Assembly: GCA_040222275.1 (NCBI GenBank)
Contig: JAVKDJ010000019.1
Location: 9,386 to 73,385, forward strand
Source of the DNA: CAXBNB01 sp040222275
Lineage (GTDB): Bacteria > Bacteroidota > Bacteroidia > Cytophagales > Cyclobacteriaceae
DNA: 64,000 nucleotides
Reading direction: 5' to 3'
The notes under the pieces were generated by a model. The model was given only the letters and a program-made list of their open reading frames with translations. It was not told the origin of the DNA and made no database searches. Shown here piece after piece: positions 34,838 through 44,600 of the stretch (position 1 is its first letter; every line of letters begins with the position of its first letter). The position numbers and the translations under genes are program-made.

Positions 34838-35909
34838 TAAAACCAGCTTTTAAAGAAATGACATGAGAATATGGGGATTCGGCCTGATCGCCAATGTCAG
34901 TGAGTGCATAGTCGATCGCCACATTTTTCAGCTCAATACCCAGGCCAAAATTGGGTTGGAAAGTTTTGTAGGTCGAGCCGTCAAACTCCTTAACATCCTG
35001 AAACTGCCCTGCTCCCAGCCGAAGGAAGAACCTGCCTTCATACCCCACTTCCACTCCGCCATGTGGATCGATGGACAACTGGCTGGTACTTATCAGGGTA
35101 TTGCGTTTCCCATCGAAGGTAAAGTCAAGATCTATAGAGGCAAGGAGCGAAAACCTTTGTTTGAACAGCCACTGCCTGTTTACACCCAGTATTGCCCTGG
35201 GCAAGGTCACCTCAATGGAATTGTCGGGGATCACGTTTCCTGTTTGGGCATATACATCTGTCAGCAATTCGGAATTGTGCGACCAGGCATTGAAGGTGCC
35301 CGTAAGGTCGCGTACCATGAGCCCCAGACCCCAGTTGCACAGTTTTTTTTGAACACCAGCATCCAACCCATATCCCCAGGCATTGGCGAAGTTTCCAACA
35401 TTTCTATGCACGATTTTTACATTGCCGCCTATATCCAGGCCATTGAATATTTTCAACTTCCTGGCATAACTCAATAAGAAAGCATAATCTGCAGCCGAAA
35501 AAAAACGGATGTTATCGTAGTTTAGGGCACCATTGGCGTCATATAAAAACCTGGTATCTGGTATGTCGTCCACACCGAAACGGATTACGGAAATACCGAA
35601 AGAACTGACAGAATCCATTTTTGTAGCAAAGCCCAGGTAGTCGTAGTTGGCAATACCGGCAAAATACTGTGCATGCATCAGGCTGCCTTCATAGTCGTAG
35701 CTCAGGTTGGACAACCCGGCGGGGTTCCAGTAACCGGCAGTAACATCATCGGCCACAGAGGTGAAGGCATTGGACATGGAAAGTGCCCTGGCGTTGACGC
35801 CAATCGCCAAAAACTCGTTGCTATACTTGGGCGTGTTGGATTGCGCCAGCAGCATATTTGAGCATAACAAAAGCACCGTACCCACCAATAATTTATTCAC
35901 CTGAAACAT
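34824..35909 (-). CDS. porV2: PorV/PorQ-family outer-membrane protein (PorV2-like)
   Basis: This 361-residue beta-barrel has a signal peptide (about 1-22, NMLLAQS). The PorV signature follows at once: NEFLAIGVNARALSMSNAFTSVADDVTAGYWNPAGLS. Alternating amphipathic strands run to the end (VISLKAGFN). PorV shuttles T9SS substrates to the PorU sortase. The stop codon lies inside the next gene's start region, which implies translational coupling and joint function with the sortase-like protein. Confidence 0.87.
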   Translation of the reverse strand: MFQVNKLLVGTVLLLCSNMLLAQSNTPKYSNEFLAIGVNARALSMSNAFTSVADDVTAGYWNPAGLSNLSYDYEGSLMHAQYFAGIANYDYLGFATKMDSVSSFGISVIRFGVDDIPDTRFLYDANGALNYDNIRFFSAADYAFLLSYARKLKIFNGLDIGGNVKIVHRNVGNFANAWGYGLDAGVQKKLCNWGLGLMVRDLTGTFNAWSHNSELLTDVYAQTGNVIPDNSIEVTLPRAILGVNRQWLFKQRFSLLASIDLDFTFDGKRNTLISTSQLSIDPHGGVEVGYEGRFFLRLGAGQFQDVKEFDGSTYKTFQPNFGLGIELKNVAIDYALTDIGDQAESPYSHVISLKAGFNDKK

Positions 35910-36090
35910 TTTCTAGTACCAGACAAATCTATCAACATTGTGTATTGATTTCAAAGGATTGTCCCCGAACTGCCTGTTTCTTTTCTAAATTGTTTTCAAT
36001 CAGACAGAATCAGGTCAAATAACGTTGGTTTTTTATTTAGTCCTACAAGGCCTGTTTGTTTATTCTGATCGACTGTTACCGGGTTTGAAG

Positions 36091-36167
36091 TTTGCTTTTC
36101 GCTGTTCGCTGTTCGCTTCTCGCTGTTTGCTTCTCGCTTTTCGCTCTTCGCTCTTTGCTGTTGGCTT
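36091..36167. repeat. Degenerate heptamer tandem repeat (TTCGCTG-like)
   Basis: About ten imperfect copies of a 7-base unit (TTCGCTG, TTCGCTT, CTCGCTG and variants) lie in tandem. The period of seven would shift frames, consistent with non-coding simple repeat that could vary in copy number. Confidence 0.75.
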
Positions 36168-36380
36168 GTTTCTTTATGTAGGTCGATGACGGGATATGGG
36201 TTAACTTCTTTTGCTTGATAGAAAAGATGTGTGATTAGAAGAGGCCGGTTTCTAAACATATATGCAGTCAGTAGGGGACTAAAAACATCCACACAATGAA
36301 TGTATTTCGAGCTCCTCAAATAGTCTAAATTGTCCTTTAACATTCGTTAACAAATTTTAACAAAACTGTCTTCACATGTC

Positions 36381-36411
36381 TTGAATTTTAACTTGCTACT
36401 TTATAAACTTG
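36381..36411 (+). promoter_or_regulatory. Candidate promoter of the gld operon
   Basis: TTG (36381-36383), 20 bases, then TAAACTTG (36404-36411), one mismatch from TAnnTTTG. The start site would fall about 45 bases upstream of gldA. Spacing agrees with the Bacteroidota primary-sigma pattern. Confidence 0.45.
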
Positions 36412-36460
36412 CGCCGCATGAAGTAGAAATTAGAATTGTGCAAATTTTCAGATCACAAGT

Positions 36461-37384
36461 ATGTCAATAGTAATAGAAGATCTCACCAAAAAATACGGTG
36501 AACAAAAGGCGGTAAACAACATTTCATTTGAGGTCAAGACCGGTGAAGTTGTTGGATTTCTTGGGCCTAACGGTGCTGGAAAAAGTACAACAATGAAGAT
36601 GATCACCTGCTATATGTCGCCAACCAGCGGTGATATAAAACTGGATGGCCTGTCGGTGCTGGACCAGGCTGAAGAGGTGAAAAAAAAGATAGGATACCTG
36701 CCCGAAAACAACCCGCTTTATACGGATATGGCCATAGTGGACTACCTAAGGTTTACAGCCGAAATACAGGGTGTGGAAAAGTCGCAGATATCGGGCAGGA
36801 TAGCTGAAATGATAGATATGTGTGGTTTGGGTGTGGAAAAGCACAAAAAAATAAACGAGCTGTCTAAAGGGTACCGCCAAAGGGTAGGACTGGCACAGGC
36901 CATGATCCACAATCCTGAAGTGTTGATACTGGATGAGCCCACCACCGGACTGGATCCTAACCAAATCATAGAAATAAGAAAACTGATCAAAAAACTGGGC
37001 AAGGAAAAAACGGTGATACTCAGTTCGCATATTCTTTCGGAGGTAGAAGCCACCTGCGACAGGATTTTGATCATAAATAAGGGGCGAATTGTTGCCGATG
37101 GATCAGCCGATACCCTAAGGCAGCAGTCGCAAGGCCAGGAACTGCTCACCATACAAATAGAAGGTGGCAATGGTGATGTGTACAAATCATTGCTGGCATT
37201 GCCAAGTGTAGAGAAAATAGAACAACTGGATGGAAAAGATGGGCACTACCGTGTGCAAAGTAAGCCTGAGAATTTTTCCAGAAAGGCAATTTTCGACCTT
37301 TGCGTTCAAAACAAATGGTACCTGATGGAAATGACGGGAATAGAAACACGTCTGGAGGATGTCTTCAGGGAATTAACTAACTAA
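36461..37384 (+). CDS. gldA: Gliding-motility ABC transporter ATP-binding protein
   Basis: The 307-residue ABC ATPase has Walker A GPNGAGKST (35-43), signature LSKGYRQRVGLAQA, Walker B VLILDEPTTGLDP and the switch His in ILSSHILSE. The C-terminal extension matches GldA-type proteins. Encoded 24 bases before gldF with gldG next, so together they form the GldAFG transporter that supports gliding motility in Bacteroidota; its cargo is still debated. Confidence 0.93.
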   Translation: MSIVIEDLTKKYGEQKAVNNISFEVKTGEVVGFLGPNGAGKSTTMKMITCYMSPTSGDIKLDGLSVLDQAEEVKKKIGYLPENNPLYTDMAIVDYLRFTAEIQGVEKSQISGRIAEMIDMCGLGVEKHKKINELSKGYRQRVGLAQAMIHNPEVLILDEPTTGLDPNQIIEIRKLIKKLGKEKTVILSSHILSEVEATCDRILIINKGRIVADGSADTLRQQSQGQELLTIQIEGGNGDVYKSLLALPSVEKIEQLDGKDGHYRVQSKPENFSRKAIFDLCVQNKWYLMEMTGIETRLEDVFRELTN

Positions 37385-37408
37385 TAAATTTAAAAGTAAT
37401 CAAGGTAT

Positions 37409-38134
37409 ATGGACAAGATCTGGATAATAACCAAAAGGGAGTTGGCATCATTTTTTGATTCGCTCATTGCTTATGTGTTGATCACAATATTTCTTGGATT
37501 AAGCGGGTTTTTCACCTGGTTGTTTGGCAACAATATATTTCTGATGAACCAGGCCAGCCTGCAAGTGTTTTTCGGGATAGCGTTCTGGTCGTTGTTCTTT
37601 TTTATTCCGGCCATTACCATGAGGATGCTGGCAGAGGAGACACGTGCCGGAACGATAGAGCTCCTGAGCACCAAGGCCATTTCTGATGTGCAGATAGTCA
37701 CGGGTAAATTCCTGGCTTGTCTGTTACTGGTTTTGATTGCATTGGTCTGCACATTGCCTTATTATATTACAGTGAGCCAGTTGGGCTCTGCCGACCATGG
37801 GGCAATTGTTGGAGGGTACCTTGGGTTGTTGTTGTTGTCTGCCGGCTATATCAGTATTGGTATTTTTTGTAGCTCTATTACCAGCAATCAGATTGTGGCT
37901 TTTCTGATTTCCCTGCTCATAGGCATCTTTTTCCAAATTCTGTTTGACGTACTCGGCTACACCTTCCGGGGTACATTTGGGAGTGTATTCAACTACCTGA
38001 GCATGAGGACACACTTCGACTCGCTCTCAAGAGGCGTAATAGATTCAAGGGACCTGGTTTATTTCGGCTCGATCATAGTAGCTGGGCTGGCATTTTCCCA
38101 ATCCATGCTTTCCAGGAGAAATTGGAGCGCATAA
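37409..38134 (+). CDS. gldF: Gliding-motility ABC transporter permease
   Basis: The 241-residue protein has six hydrophobic segments. The ABC-2 permease loop MRMLAEETRAGTIELLSTKAISDVQIVTGKFLA matches GldF and related permeases. It partners GldA (ATPase) and GldG. The intergenic spacing is short on both sides, indicating an operon. Confidence 0.92.
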   Translation: MDKIWIITKRELASFFDSLIAYVLITIFLGLSGFFTWLFGNNIFLMNQASLQVFFGIAFWSLFFFIPAITMRMLAEETRAGTIELLSTKAISDVQIVTGKFLACLLLVLIALVCTLPYYITVSQLGSADHGAIVGGYLGLLLLSAGYISIGIFCSSITSNQIVAFLISLLIGIFFQILFDVLGYTFRGTFGSVFNYLSMRTHFDSLSRGVIDSRDLVYFGSIIVAGLAFSQSMLSRRNWSA

Positions 38135-38169
38135 TATTTAGTTAGAACACTAGGAATAATCTATAAACA

Positions 38170-39681
38170 ATGAAGAAAAGTACAGTAATAGTAAGGTTAT
38201 CAGTCGTTGTGCTCATCCTTTTGGTAGCCAACATGATTTCTTCAAAACTATATTTCCGACTTGATTTCACAGAAGACAAACGATACACACTGAGTGATGC
38301 CACCCTGGATATTTTAGAAAACCTGGATGACGTCATTACAGTAAAAGCCTATTTTTCCGAAGACCTGCCAACACAGCTTATTAGCAACAGACAGGACTTT
38401 GAAGACCTACTGCTTGAGTATGAAAACAGGTCGGGAGGAAATGTTGTGTATGAATTCATCAGCCCAAATGACGATCCAGAAATAGAGCAACAAGCTCAAC
38501 AAAATGGTATCCAGCCGATAGTGGTGAATGTAACGGAAAAGGATCAGGTGCAGCAACTAAGGGCATATATGGGCGCAGTACTGATGATGGGGGAACAAAA
38601 GGAAATCATTCCACTGGTACAACCCGGTGTGAACATGGAGTATGACCTGACTACCTCCATCAAAAAGATATCTGTAGAAGACAAACCGAAAATTGCCTTT
38701 TTACAAGGCCATGGCGAACCTTCTATCCAGGAGGTAGCACAGCTGGCACAGCAACTTGCGGTGTTGTATGAGGTAGAGCCGTATAGCATTTCTGAAACAG
38801 AAGACATTCCTGCATACTTCAAAGCCATAGCTATGGTAAACCCAACAGACACCATTCCGGCCAGCCACTTTAGCAAAATTGACAAATATATTGAACAGGG
38901 AGGGGGCGTTTTCCTTTCCCACACAAATTTCAACGGAGACCTATCTGCTGGGCAATTGAGTGTAGGCAATGACATTGGGATCAAAGGGTGGTTGCAGGGC
39001 AAAAACGTGAACATGGGCGAGCAATTCGTAATTGATGCCAATAGCGGTTCGGTAACTGTACAGCAGCAAAATGGTGTGTTCAGTTTCCGTACCCAGGTGA
39101 AATTTCCTTATTTCCCAAGGATAAACAATTTCGCCGACCACCCGGCTACCAAAGGACTGGAGGACATCATGTTGCCATTTGTGAGTGCCCTGACATACAA
39201 TGGTACCGATTCACTCGTGAATTATACCCCGTTGTTGCTCACCTCAGAACTGTCCGGTCTGGCCAGCACTCCTGGTTATCTTGATGTGAACAGAAAATGG
39301 GGACAGAACGATTTCAACCAGGGAGAGCAGGTAGTGGCACTGGCACTCCAGGGGCCACTGGTTGGTACTGTTAATTCCCGTCTTGTGGTCGTTTCCAATG
39401 GCAGCTATTCAGTGAATGGCAACCCGCCACAGCAATTGAGCGAAGATAATGTCAATTTCACCTCCAATGCCATAGATTGGCTGTCCGATGATACTGGCTT
39501 GATCGACTTGAGGACAAAGGGGGTATCTGCAAGGCCATTGGATTCCATCGAAGATGCTACCAGGGAAACCTTGAAGTATGGGAATGTACTGGGGCCGATA
39601 TTCCTGATTTTGGTCTATGCCTTCATCAGAAGGCAAGCCAATCAGATGAAAAGAAACAAATGGAGGGAAGGGAATTATTGA
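38170..39681 (+). CDS. gldG: Gliding-motility-associated ABC transporter substrate-binding protein
   Basis: The 503-residue protein has one N-terminal and one C-terminal membrane anchor (about 8-25 and 475-495). The large extracytoplasmic region holds RLDFTEDKRYTLSDATLDILENLDDVITVKAYFSEDLP, VEDKPKIAFLQGHGEPS and GGGVFLSHTN, typical of GldG/DUF4350-like proteins. Third gene of gldA-F-G. It probably forms the periplasmic part of the transporter. Confidence 0.92.
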   Translation: MKKSTVIVRLSVVVLILLVANMISSKLYFRLDFTEDKRYTLSDATLDILENLDDVITVKAYFSEDLPTQLISNRQDFEDLLLEYENRSGGNVVYEFISPNDDPEIEQQAQQNGIQPIVVNVTEKDQVQQLRAYMGAVLMMGEQKEIIPLVQPGVNMEYDLTTSIKKISVEDKPKIAFLQGHGEPSIQEVAQLAQQLAVLYEVEPYSISETEDIPAYFKAIAMVNPTDTIPASHFSKIDKYIEQGGGVFLSHTNFNGDLSAGQLSVGNDIGIKGWLQGKNVNMGEQFVIDANSGSVTVQQQNGVFSFRTQVKFPYFPRINNFADHPATKGLEDIMLPFVSALTYNGTDSLVNYTPLLLTSELSGLASTPGYLDVNRKWGQNDFNQGEQVVALALQGPLVGTVNSRLVVVSNGSYSVNGNPPQQLSEDNVNFTSNAIDWLSDDTGLIDLRTKGVSARPLDSIEDATRETLKYGNVLGPIFLILVYAFIRRQANQMKRNKWREGNY

Positions 39682-39750
39682 TTTAGTTTTCAATAATTAC
39701 TTTGTGATTATGGTACAACTAATTAAGGATCAATTTTTTATAAGTAAAAA

Positions 39751-40659
39751 ATGAAATTATCTAATATAAAACTTATTGGTATTCTTGCTGTGCTGGTTGC
39801 TGTGTATGGTATTGTACAATTGACTGGTGGAAAAAAGAAAAGTAAGTCGCTGCGTACGGAGTTGGTAGAAATTGATACCGCCAAAGTAACGGCAGTCACG
39901 ATCACATCCTCAGCAGGAGAGGTGCAACTGAACAAAGAAGGGGCCGATTGGAAACTAAAACTGGAAAGCGGAAAAGTGGTACCTGCCACACAGTCTGCTG
40001 TATCCAATACTCTTGGAGCTCTTTTGACCATTAAGCCATCCCGAATGGCCACTAAAAATGAATCCAACTGGAAAGACTATCAGGTGGACTCTACTGGCAC
40101 CAGGGTACAGGTAATGGAGGGCAATGATACCACACTGGACTTGGTAATAGGCAGGTTTGGTATGCAAGGCCAAAGGGCCTACCATACCTTTGTCAGGTTG
40201 TTTGAAGATACCGAGGTATATGCCGCCAACAATTTCATGAGTTTTTCGGTATCAGCAGAACCAGCATCTTATAGAGATCAAATTTTGGCCAGGATAAAAA
40301 AAGATTCACTGCTCAATATTTCCTTTAGTTATCCATCAGATTCATCACTGCAATTGAGCAAAGTCGGGGATCAATGGAGTGTGAATGGCCAACCCGCAGA
40401 CTCTACGAGTGTAGCCAAATATATTAGTGGATTGAGCTACCTGTCGGGAAACAAATTTGTGGATGACCAAAGTGGCTTGACAGTACCAACGGTATCTGCC
40501 ACTTTTCAATTTACCAATGCAGATGACATTATCATAGAAGGGTATAAGCGTGACGAAGATTGGGTATTCCACTCTTCTGAAAACGAGATTGGTTACTTTT
40601 CTGACGAACCACTATTTGCCAAAATATTTAAAGGATTGAGTGAGTTTCTGGTGAAATAG
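39751..40659 (+). CDS. DUF4340-domain protein
   Basis: The 302-residue protein has a single N-terminal membrane segment (LIGILAVLVAVYGIVQL). Its periplasmic beta domain contains two DUF4340-like units (WKLKLESGKVVPATQSAVSNTLGALLTIKPSRMATKNESNWKDY; DQWSVNGQPADSTSVAKYISGLSYL). DUF4340 genes often follow gldG-type ABC genes, and this one sits 69 bases after gldG before a terminator. It is likely an accessory of that transporter, though its role is not known. Confidence 0.88.
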   Translation: MKLSNIKLIGILAVLVAVYGIVQLTGGKKKSKSLRTELVEIDTAKVTAVTITSSAGEVQLNKEGADWKLKLESGKVVPATQSAVSNTLGALLTIKPSRMATKNESNWKDYQVDSTGTRVQVMEGNDTTLDLVIGRFGMQGQRAYHTFVRLFEDTEVYAANNFMSFSVSAEPASYRDQILARIKKDSLLNISFSYPSDSSLQLSKVGDQWSVNGQPADSTSVAKYISGLSYLSGNKFVDDQSGLTVPTVSATFQFTNADDIIIEGYKRDEDWVFHSSENEIGYFSDEPLFAKIFKGLSEFLVK

Positions 40660-40681
40660 AGTTTTAGTATAAAGAAAACAT

Positions 40682-40717
40682 AAGGCCCTGCGGTTCATAA
40701 GAGCAGCAGGGCTTTTT
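40682..40717 (+). terminator. Terminator of the gld operon
   Basis: A 10-bp stem (40682-40691 / 40706-40715, one G-U) with a 14-base loop and a T run lies 22 bases after the DUF4340 stop codon. Confidence 0.8.
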
Positions 40718-40778
40718 ATTTATAAGGCCTTTGGTCACAATTTTTGTAAATTGTACCAAAACCAAAACTCTACATACC

Positions 40779-41366
40779 ATGAAACTACCAATTTTAGTTG
40801 CGGCTATTGCCGGTTCGGCACTTGTTTTTGCCTATTGTTCGCAACCTGCCAAGCAGGAAGCGAAAGCCGCAGAGATGAAGGAAGAGAAAAAACCATCCTA
40901 TGCCATCGTTGAACAGCACGCTTTAGTCTGGAAAGAAGCAATTTCCCAACTTCATGAGTTGGCAGATGTCATGCCCGAAGAATCATACGGATTTAAGCCT
41001 CACGACAGCCTCAGGACTTTTGCAGGACAGCTGGCCCATATTGCGGGATCTTCAAAAGTGATCGCCAATATGTTTTTGAAGGATATCAAACCGGATGGCC
41101 CTCCGGCGGATATGGATGTCTCTGCAATGAGCAAAGAGGATATGAAAAACATGATTACCAAAAACCTCAATGAAACCTGGGATATCATAAAGACTATGTC
41201 AGACGACCAGCTGATCAATGAAAAAACCAAAAGTTTTTCCGGTAATGAAATGAGTCGTTTGGAAGGTCTATGGCTGGTGCACGACCACCTCACCAACCAC
41301 AAGGCAAAGGCAAATATGTACATAAGGGTGAGTGGAAATAAGCCCCCAAAATACAGATACTACTAA
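40779..41366 (+). CDS. DinB-like four-helix lipoprotein
   Basis: ATG at 40779 gives 195 residues with signal KLPILVAAIAGSALVFAYC (Cys about 20). The body is a DinB-type helical bundle: HALVWKEAISQLHELADVMPEESYGFKPHDSLRTFAGQLAHIAGSS and HDHLTNHKAKANMYIR, with histidines that may bind a metal. DinB enzymes act as thiol-dependent transferases or metalloenzymes; the reaction here is unknown. The upstream in-frame start at 40731 would bury the signal peptide and is rejected. Confidence 0.83.
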   Translation: MKLPILVAAIAGSALVFAYCSQPAKQEAKAAEMKEEKKPSYAIVEQHALVWKEAISQLHELADVMPEESYGFKPHDSLRTFAGQLAHIAGSSKVIANMFLKDIKPDGPPADMDVSAMSKEDMKNMITKNLNETWDIIKTMSDDQLINEKTKSFSGNEMSRLEGLWLVHDHLTNHKAKANMYIRVSGNKPPKYRYY

Positions 41367-41377
41367 CAACACATTTT

Positions 41378-41414
41378 AAAAAAGCCACTTGTACCATTAC
41401 AAATGGCTTTTTTT
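41378..41414 (+). terminator. Terminator after the DinB-like gene
   Basis: A 15-position stem (41378-41392 / 41399-41413, one mismatch) with a 6-base loop ends in a T run, 12 bases after the stop codon. Confidence 0.82.
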
Positions 41415-41608
41415 ATTTCCACAGCACCCCTCAACTGTTATTTTGAGCCTGGCACCACAATGAAGTGTTGGCTCTGTAGTTATTATAAATAACAGGTTGT
41501 TGGGTTTATGACAAATTAGTATATCATAGACTTATATATAAAGGGTTTAAGACAGTTTGCTTTTCCGCCTATTGCGCAAATTGGAAAAAAATTCGTAATT
41601 TTATCATT

Positions 41609-44600
41609 ATGAAAAAGAATCAAATTAATCTACTAATAGTCCTATTTCTTGGTCTTTCGGTAAATACCCTCAATGCCCAGAGCAAATGGGAGAAAATCCT
41701 TGACAGAGCCGATGATGACTATGAAATTGGAAACTATGAAGACGCCAGGGGTAAAGTGGACAACCTTAAAAAGGAGTCCATCAAAAGTTATGGTGTTAAA
41801 AGCAACTATTTTGCCATGGCCATGGTATTGGAGGCCAAGTACGATGTAGCCCTTGGGATTCTCAAAAACGTGGATGCTTCGCTAGATTCTGCCATACAAA
41901 TGAGCGAGGAAGTGAATGGGCTTGCCTCAATTGAACATGCCTTCATCCTAAAAGATGCCAGTCAAACGATGATTCTCTATGGTAATTTTCAAAAAGCCAA
42001 TAACTACCTGGAGGAGAGCTATAAAATCCTCAAAGAAAATGGGGATATCAATGAAGACCTGAAAGCATCCTACGATGTAATGCGGGCTGAAATCCTGGTA
42101 GGCAAGGGGTTTAATAAGGATGCACTCACACTGATCAATGGAAGCCTGGAATACTATAAGGGCAGGACTCAAAATATTGACGATTTAAAGAAAAAACAGA
42201 TAAGGGAAAGATTGAGGGATTACGCCCGGATGATGATGTTTAAAGGCAATGCCTTTAGAAAAATGGGCAACTATTTAAGTGCAGATTCGGCATTCGTATT
42301 TGCCAACGAATGGATTTTGGACAACCTCAGGAAATCTGATATACTGTACAGCGCCAACCAGTTTTACAATACTCTTTTGCTCGAACAAAATGGGATGGAA
42401 GTCGGGGCTGTTGTGGACAAATATGAAAAAGCGTACCTGCATACGGTCCGTAAATATGCCCCATCCCATTACATCACGGTAATGATACAGGAAAGGCTCA
42501 TCAAGAGCTACATGAGAAATGACAACCGGGCCAAACTCAATACCATGGAGGGGGAGTTTAAGAAAACCATCAAAAAATACTATGGAAAAAACAGTATCAA
42601 TGGTATTATCCTTGAAACGCTCGATTATGATGTGCTTTCTGGTGGCAGGGATAGGGGGCTGGAAACCAAGGTGATGCAATTCCTGGCCACCGATAACATC
42701 ATTCCAAAATATCACTCGAAAAGAATTGACCTGCTGCAATTTGCCAATAAAGTAGCCCTGATCAATGGCCGCAGTGACAACTCATACAACTACATGAAGG
42801 AGATTCTGGAAATAAAGAAAGTGCTTTATGGAGAAGACTCACCGGAATATAGCCTTACCAAAGTGAAGATAGCCAACTACCTGGTGGACTACACTGAAGA
42901 TTTTGATCAGGCTGCTGAAATTTATCAAAAGAACTTTAGGGAAATACTTGAAAAAGAAATTACACCCGGGCACGTGGACTATGTAGATATTCTCGATCAT
43001 TTGGCCCTGTTTTACGAGGAAAATGATGAGTATGCAAAAGCCAGTGAAATCCTCGATGTTTCCCTGGAAACGGCCCGCAGGAAATATGACAACCTTGACA
43101 TAGCCTATGCAGTGGAATTGGACAAAATCGGTAACCTGCAATTGAAGATTGGAAAGTATGCAGAAGCCGAATCTAATATACTGGAAGCGATAGATATTTT
43201 AAAAAGTAGGAAGGACGAGTTCTCCGAAGGATACTACGCCCAGGCCTTGATTACCGAGGCTACCTTGTTGGCCCTGAAAGGTGAGTATGATGCGGCTGAA
43301 GACAATATTATCTATTCTGAAAAAGTACAGGCCCATGGGGTGAAAACCGTAGAAACTGCAGGTATTGATACCGGGGATGAACTGGCAGAAGTCTATTTGG
43401 ACATAGGCCGGTACAACGATGCAGAAGATATACTTAACGGTATATTAAAAAAGAGAAGGAGACAATATGGAAACACGAGTCGTCACCTCAGCGAGCCGCT
43501 GGTTTTGAGTTCACGTCAGAAAATGATATTGGGGGAATATTCGGACGCTGAAAAATTGGCCCGGGAAGCGTACACCATTGCAGTGGCCACATTTGGAACG
43601 GAATCAACAAAAATAACCCAATCAGCCATGCAACTGGCTAAAATATATTCCATTCTTGGCGACTATGTGAAAGCGAAAACCCTGTTGGAAGATGTAATTG
43701 AGATTAGGAAAAAGCAGTTTGGTGACCAACATGTAGATGTGGCGCGTGCCATTTCAGACCTTGCCCTAGTAAAATATTATAGCGATGAGGATGTCTATGA
43801 AATTGAAGAATTATTCCTGCAGGCTGAAAAAATAATCGGAAAGAATCTTGGAGGGTCTAATCCTTACTATGCAGAAATCCTGAAAAACCTTGCCATAGTG
43901 TATATAGCAGAGAAGCGTTACAATGACGCCAATAGAATGCTAAATACTGCCGGTAGGATTTGGGAAAAGAGGATTGGAAAACGCAACAATATCAATGCTG
44001 CTACCATCAACATCCTGAAAGGCGATATTCATTATGCACAAAAGCAATATGAAGATGCTGATGATTTTTATATCGATGCTAGGAAGCTGTATGAAGGTTT
44101 TTTTAGTGACCAGCACCCGGAGTATGTAAAGGTGTTGTCTAAGCTAAGCAAAACCTATTTTATGCAGGGCAACCCCAAGAAATCGCAGGAGGCACTTGAA
44201 GAGGTACTGCTCAACTACAACAATTTCATCAAAAACTATTTCCCTGCCTTAAGTGAAAGGGAAAAAGCTAAATTCTGGAATACCATCAAGCAGGATTATG
44301 AGTTTTACAATACCCTGGTGATCAACTACAGTAAGAACCAGGACCTGATAGGGGAGCTTTACAACAATGCCTTGCTGACAAAGGCCCTGTTGCTGAACTC
44401 ATCCATAAAAATCAGGCAACAAATACAAAGTAGTGGCGATGAAGACCTGATAGCACTTTACAGCGACTGGGAAGCGAAAAAAGAACTGCTGACCAGGGCC
44501 ATATCCATGAGTACTGACCAATTGGTAGAAACTGGCCTGGATCCAAATGCCGTACAAAAAGAAGTGGAGTCACTTGAAAAACAGCTGAGCCAAAAATCCT

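Larger units (their letters stand above)
35910..36460. other. Intergenic region with a heptamer repeat and the gld promoter
   Basis: It separates divergent porV2 and gldA. A 115-codon minus-strand frame (35996-36343) exists but its middle is only the translated heptamer repeat (SEKREANSEKRTANSEK), so I do not call it a gene. The 3' part holds a plausible gldA promoter. Confidence 0.5.

Noticed and set aside
35996..36343. Minus-strand 115-codon ORF upstream of porV2
   Set aside because: Its middle is the translated heptamer repeat, no motif is present, and it has no expression signal, so I treat it as chance frame over a repeat.
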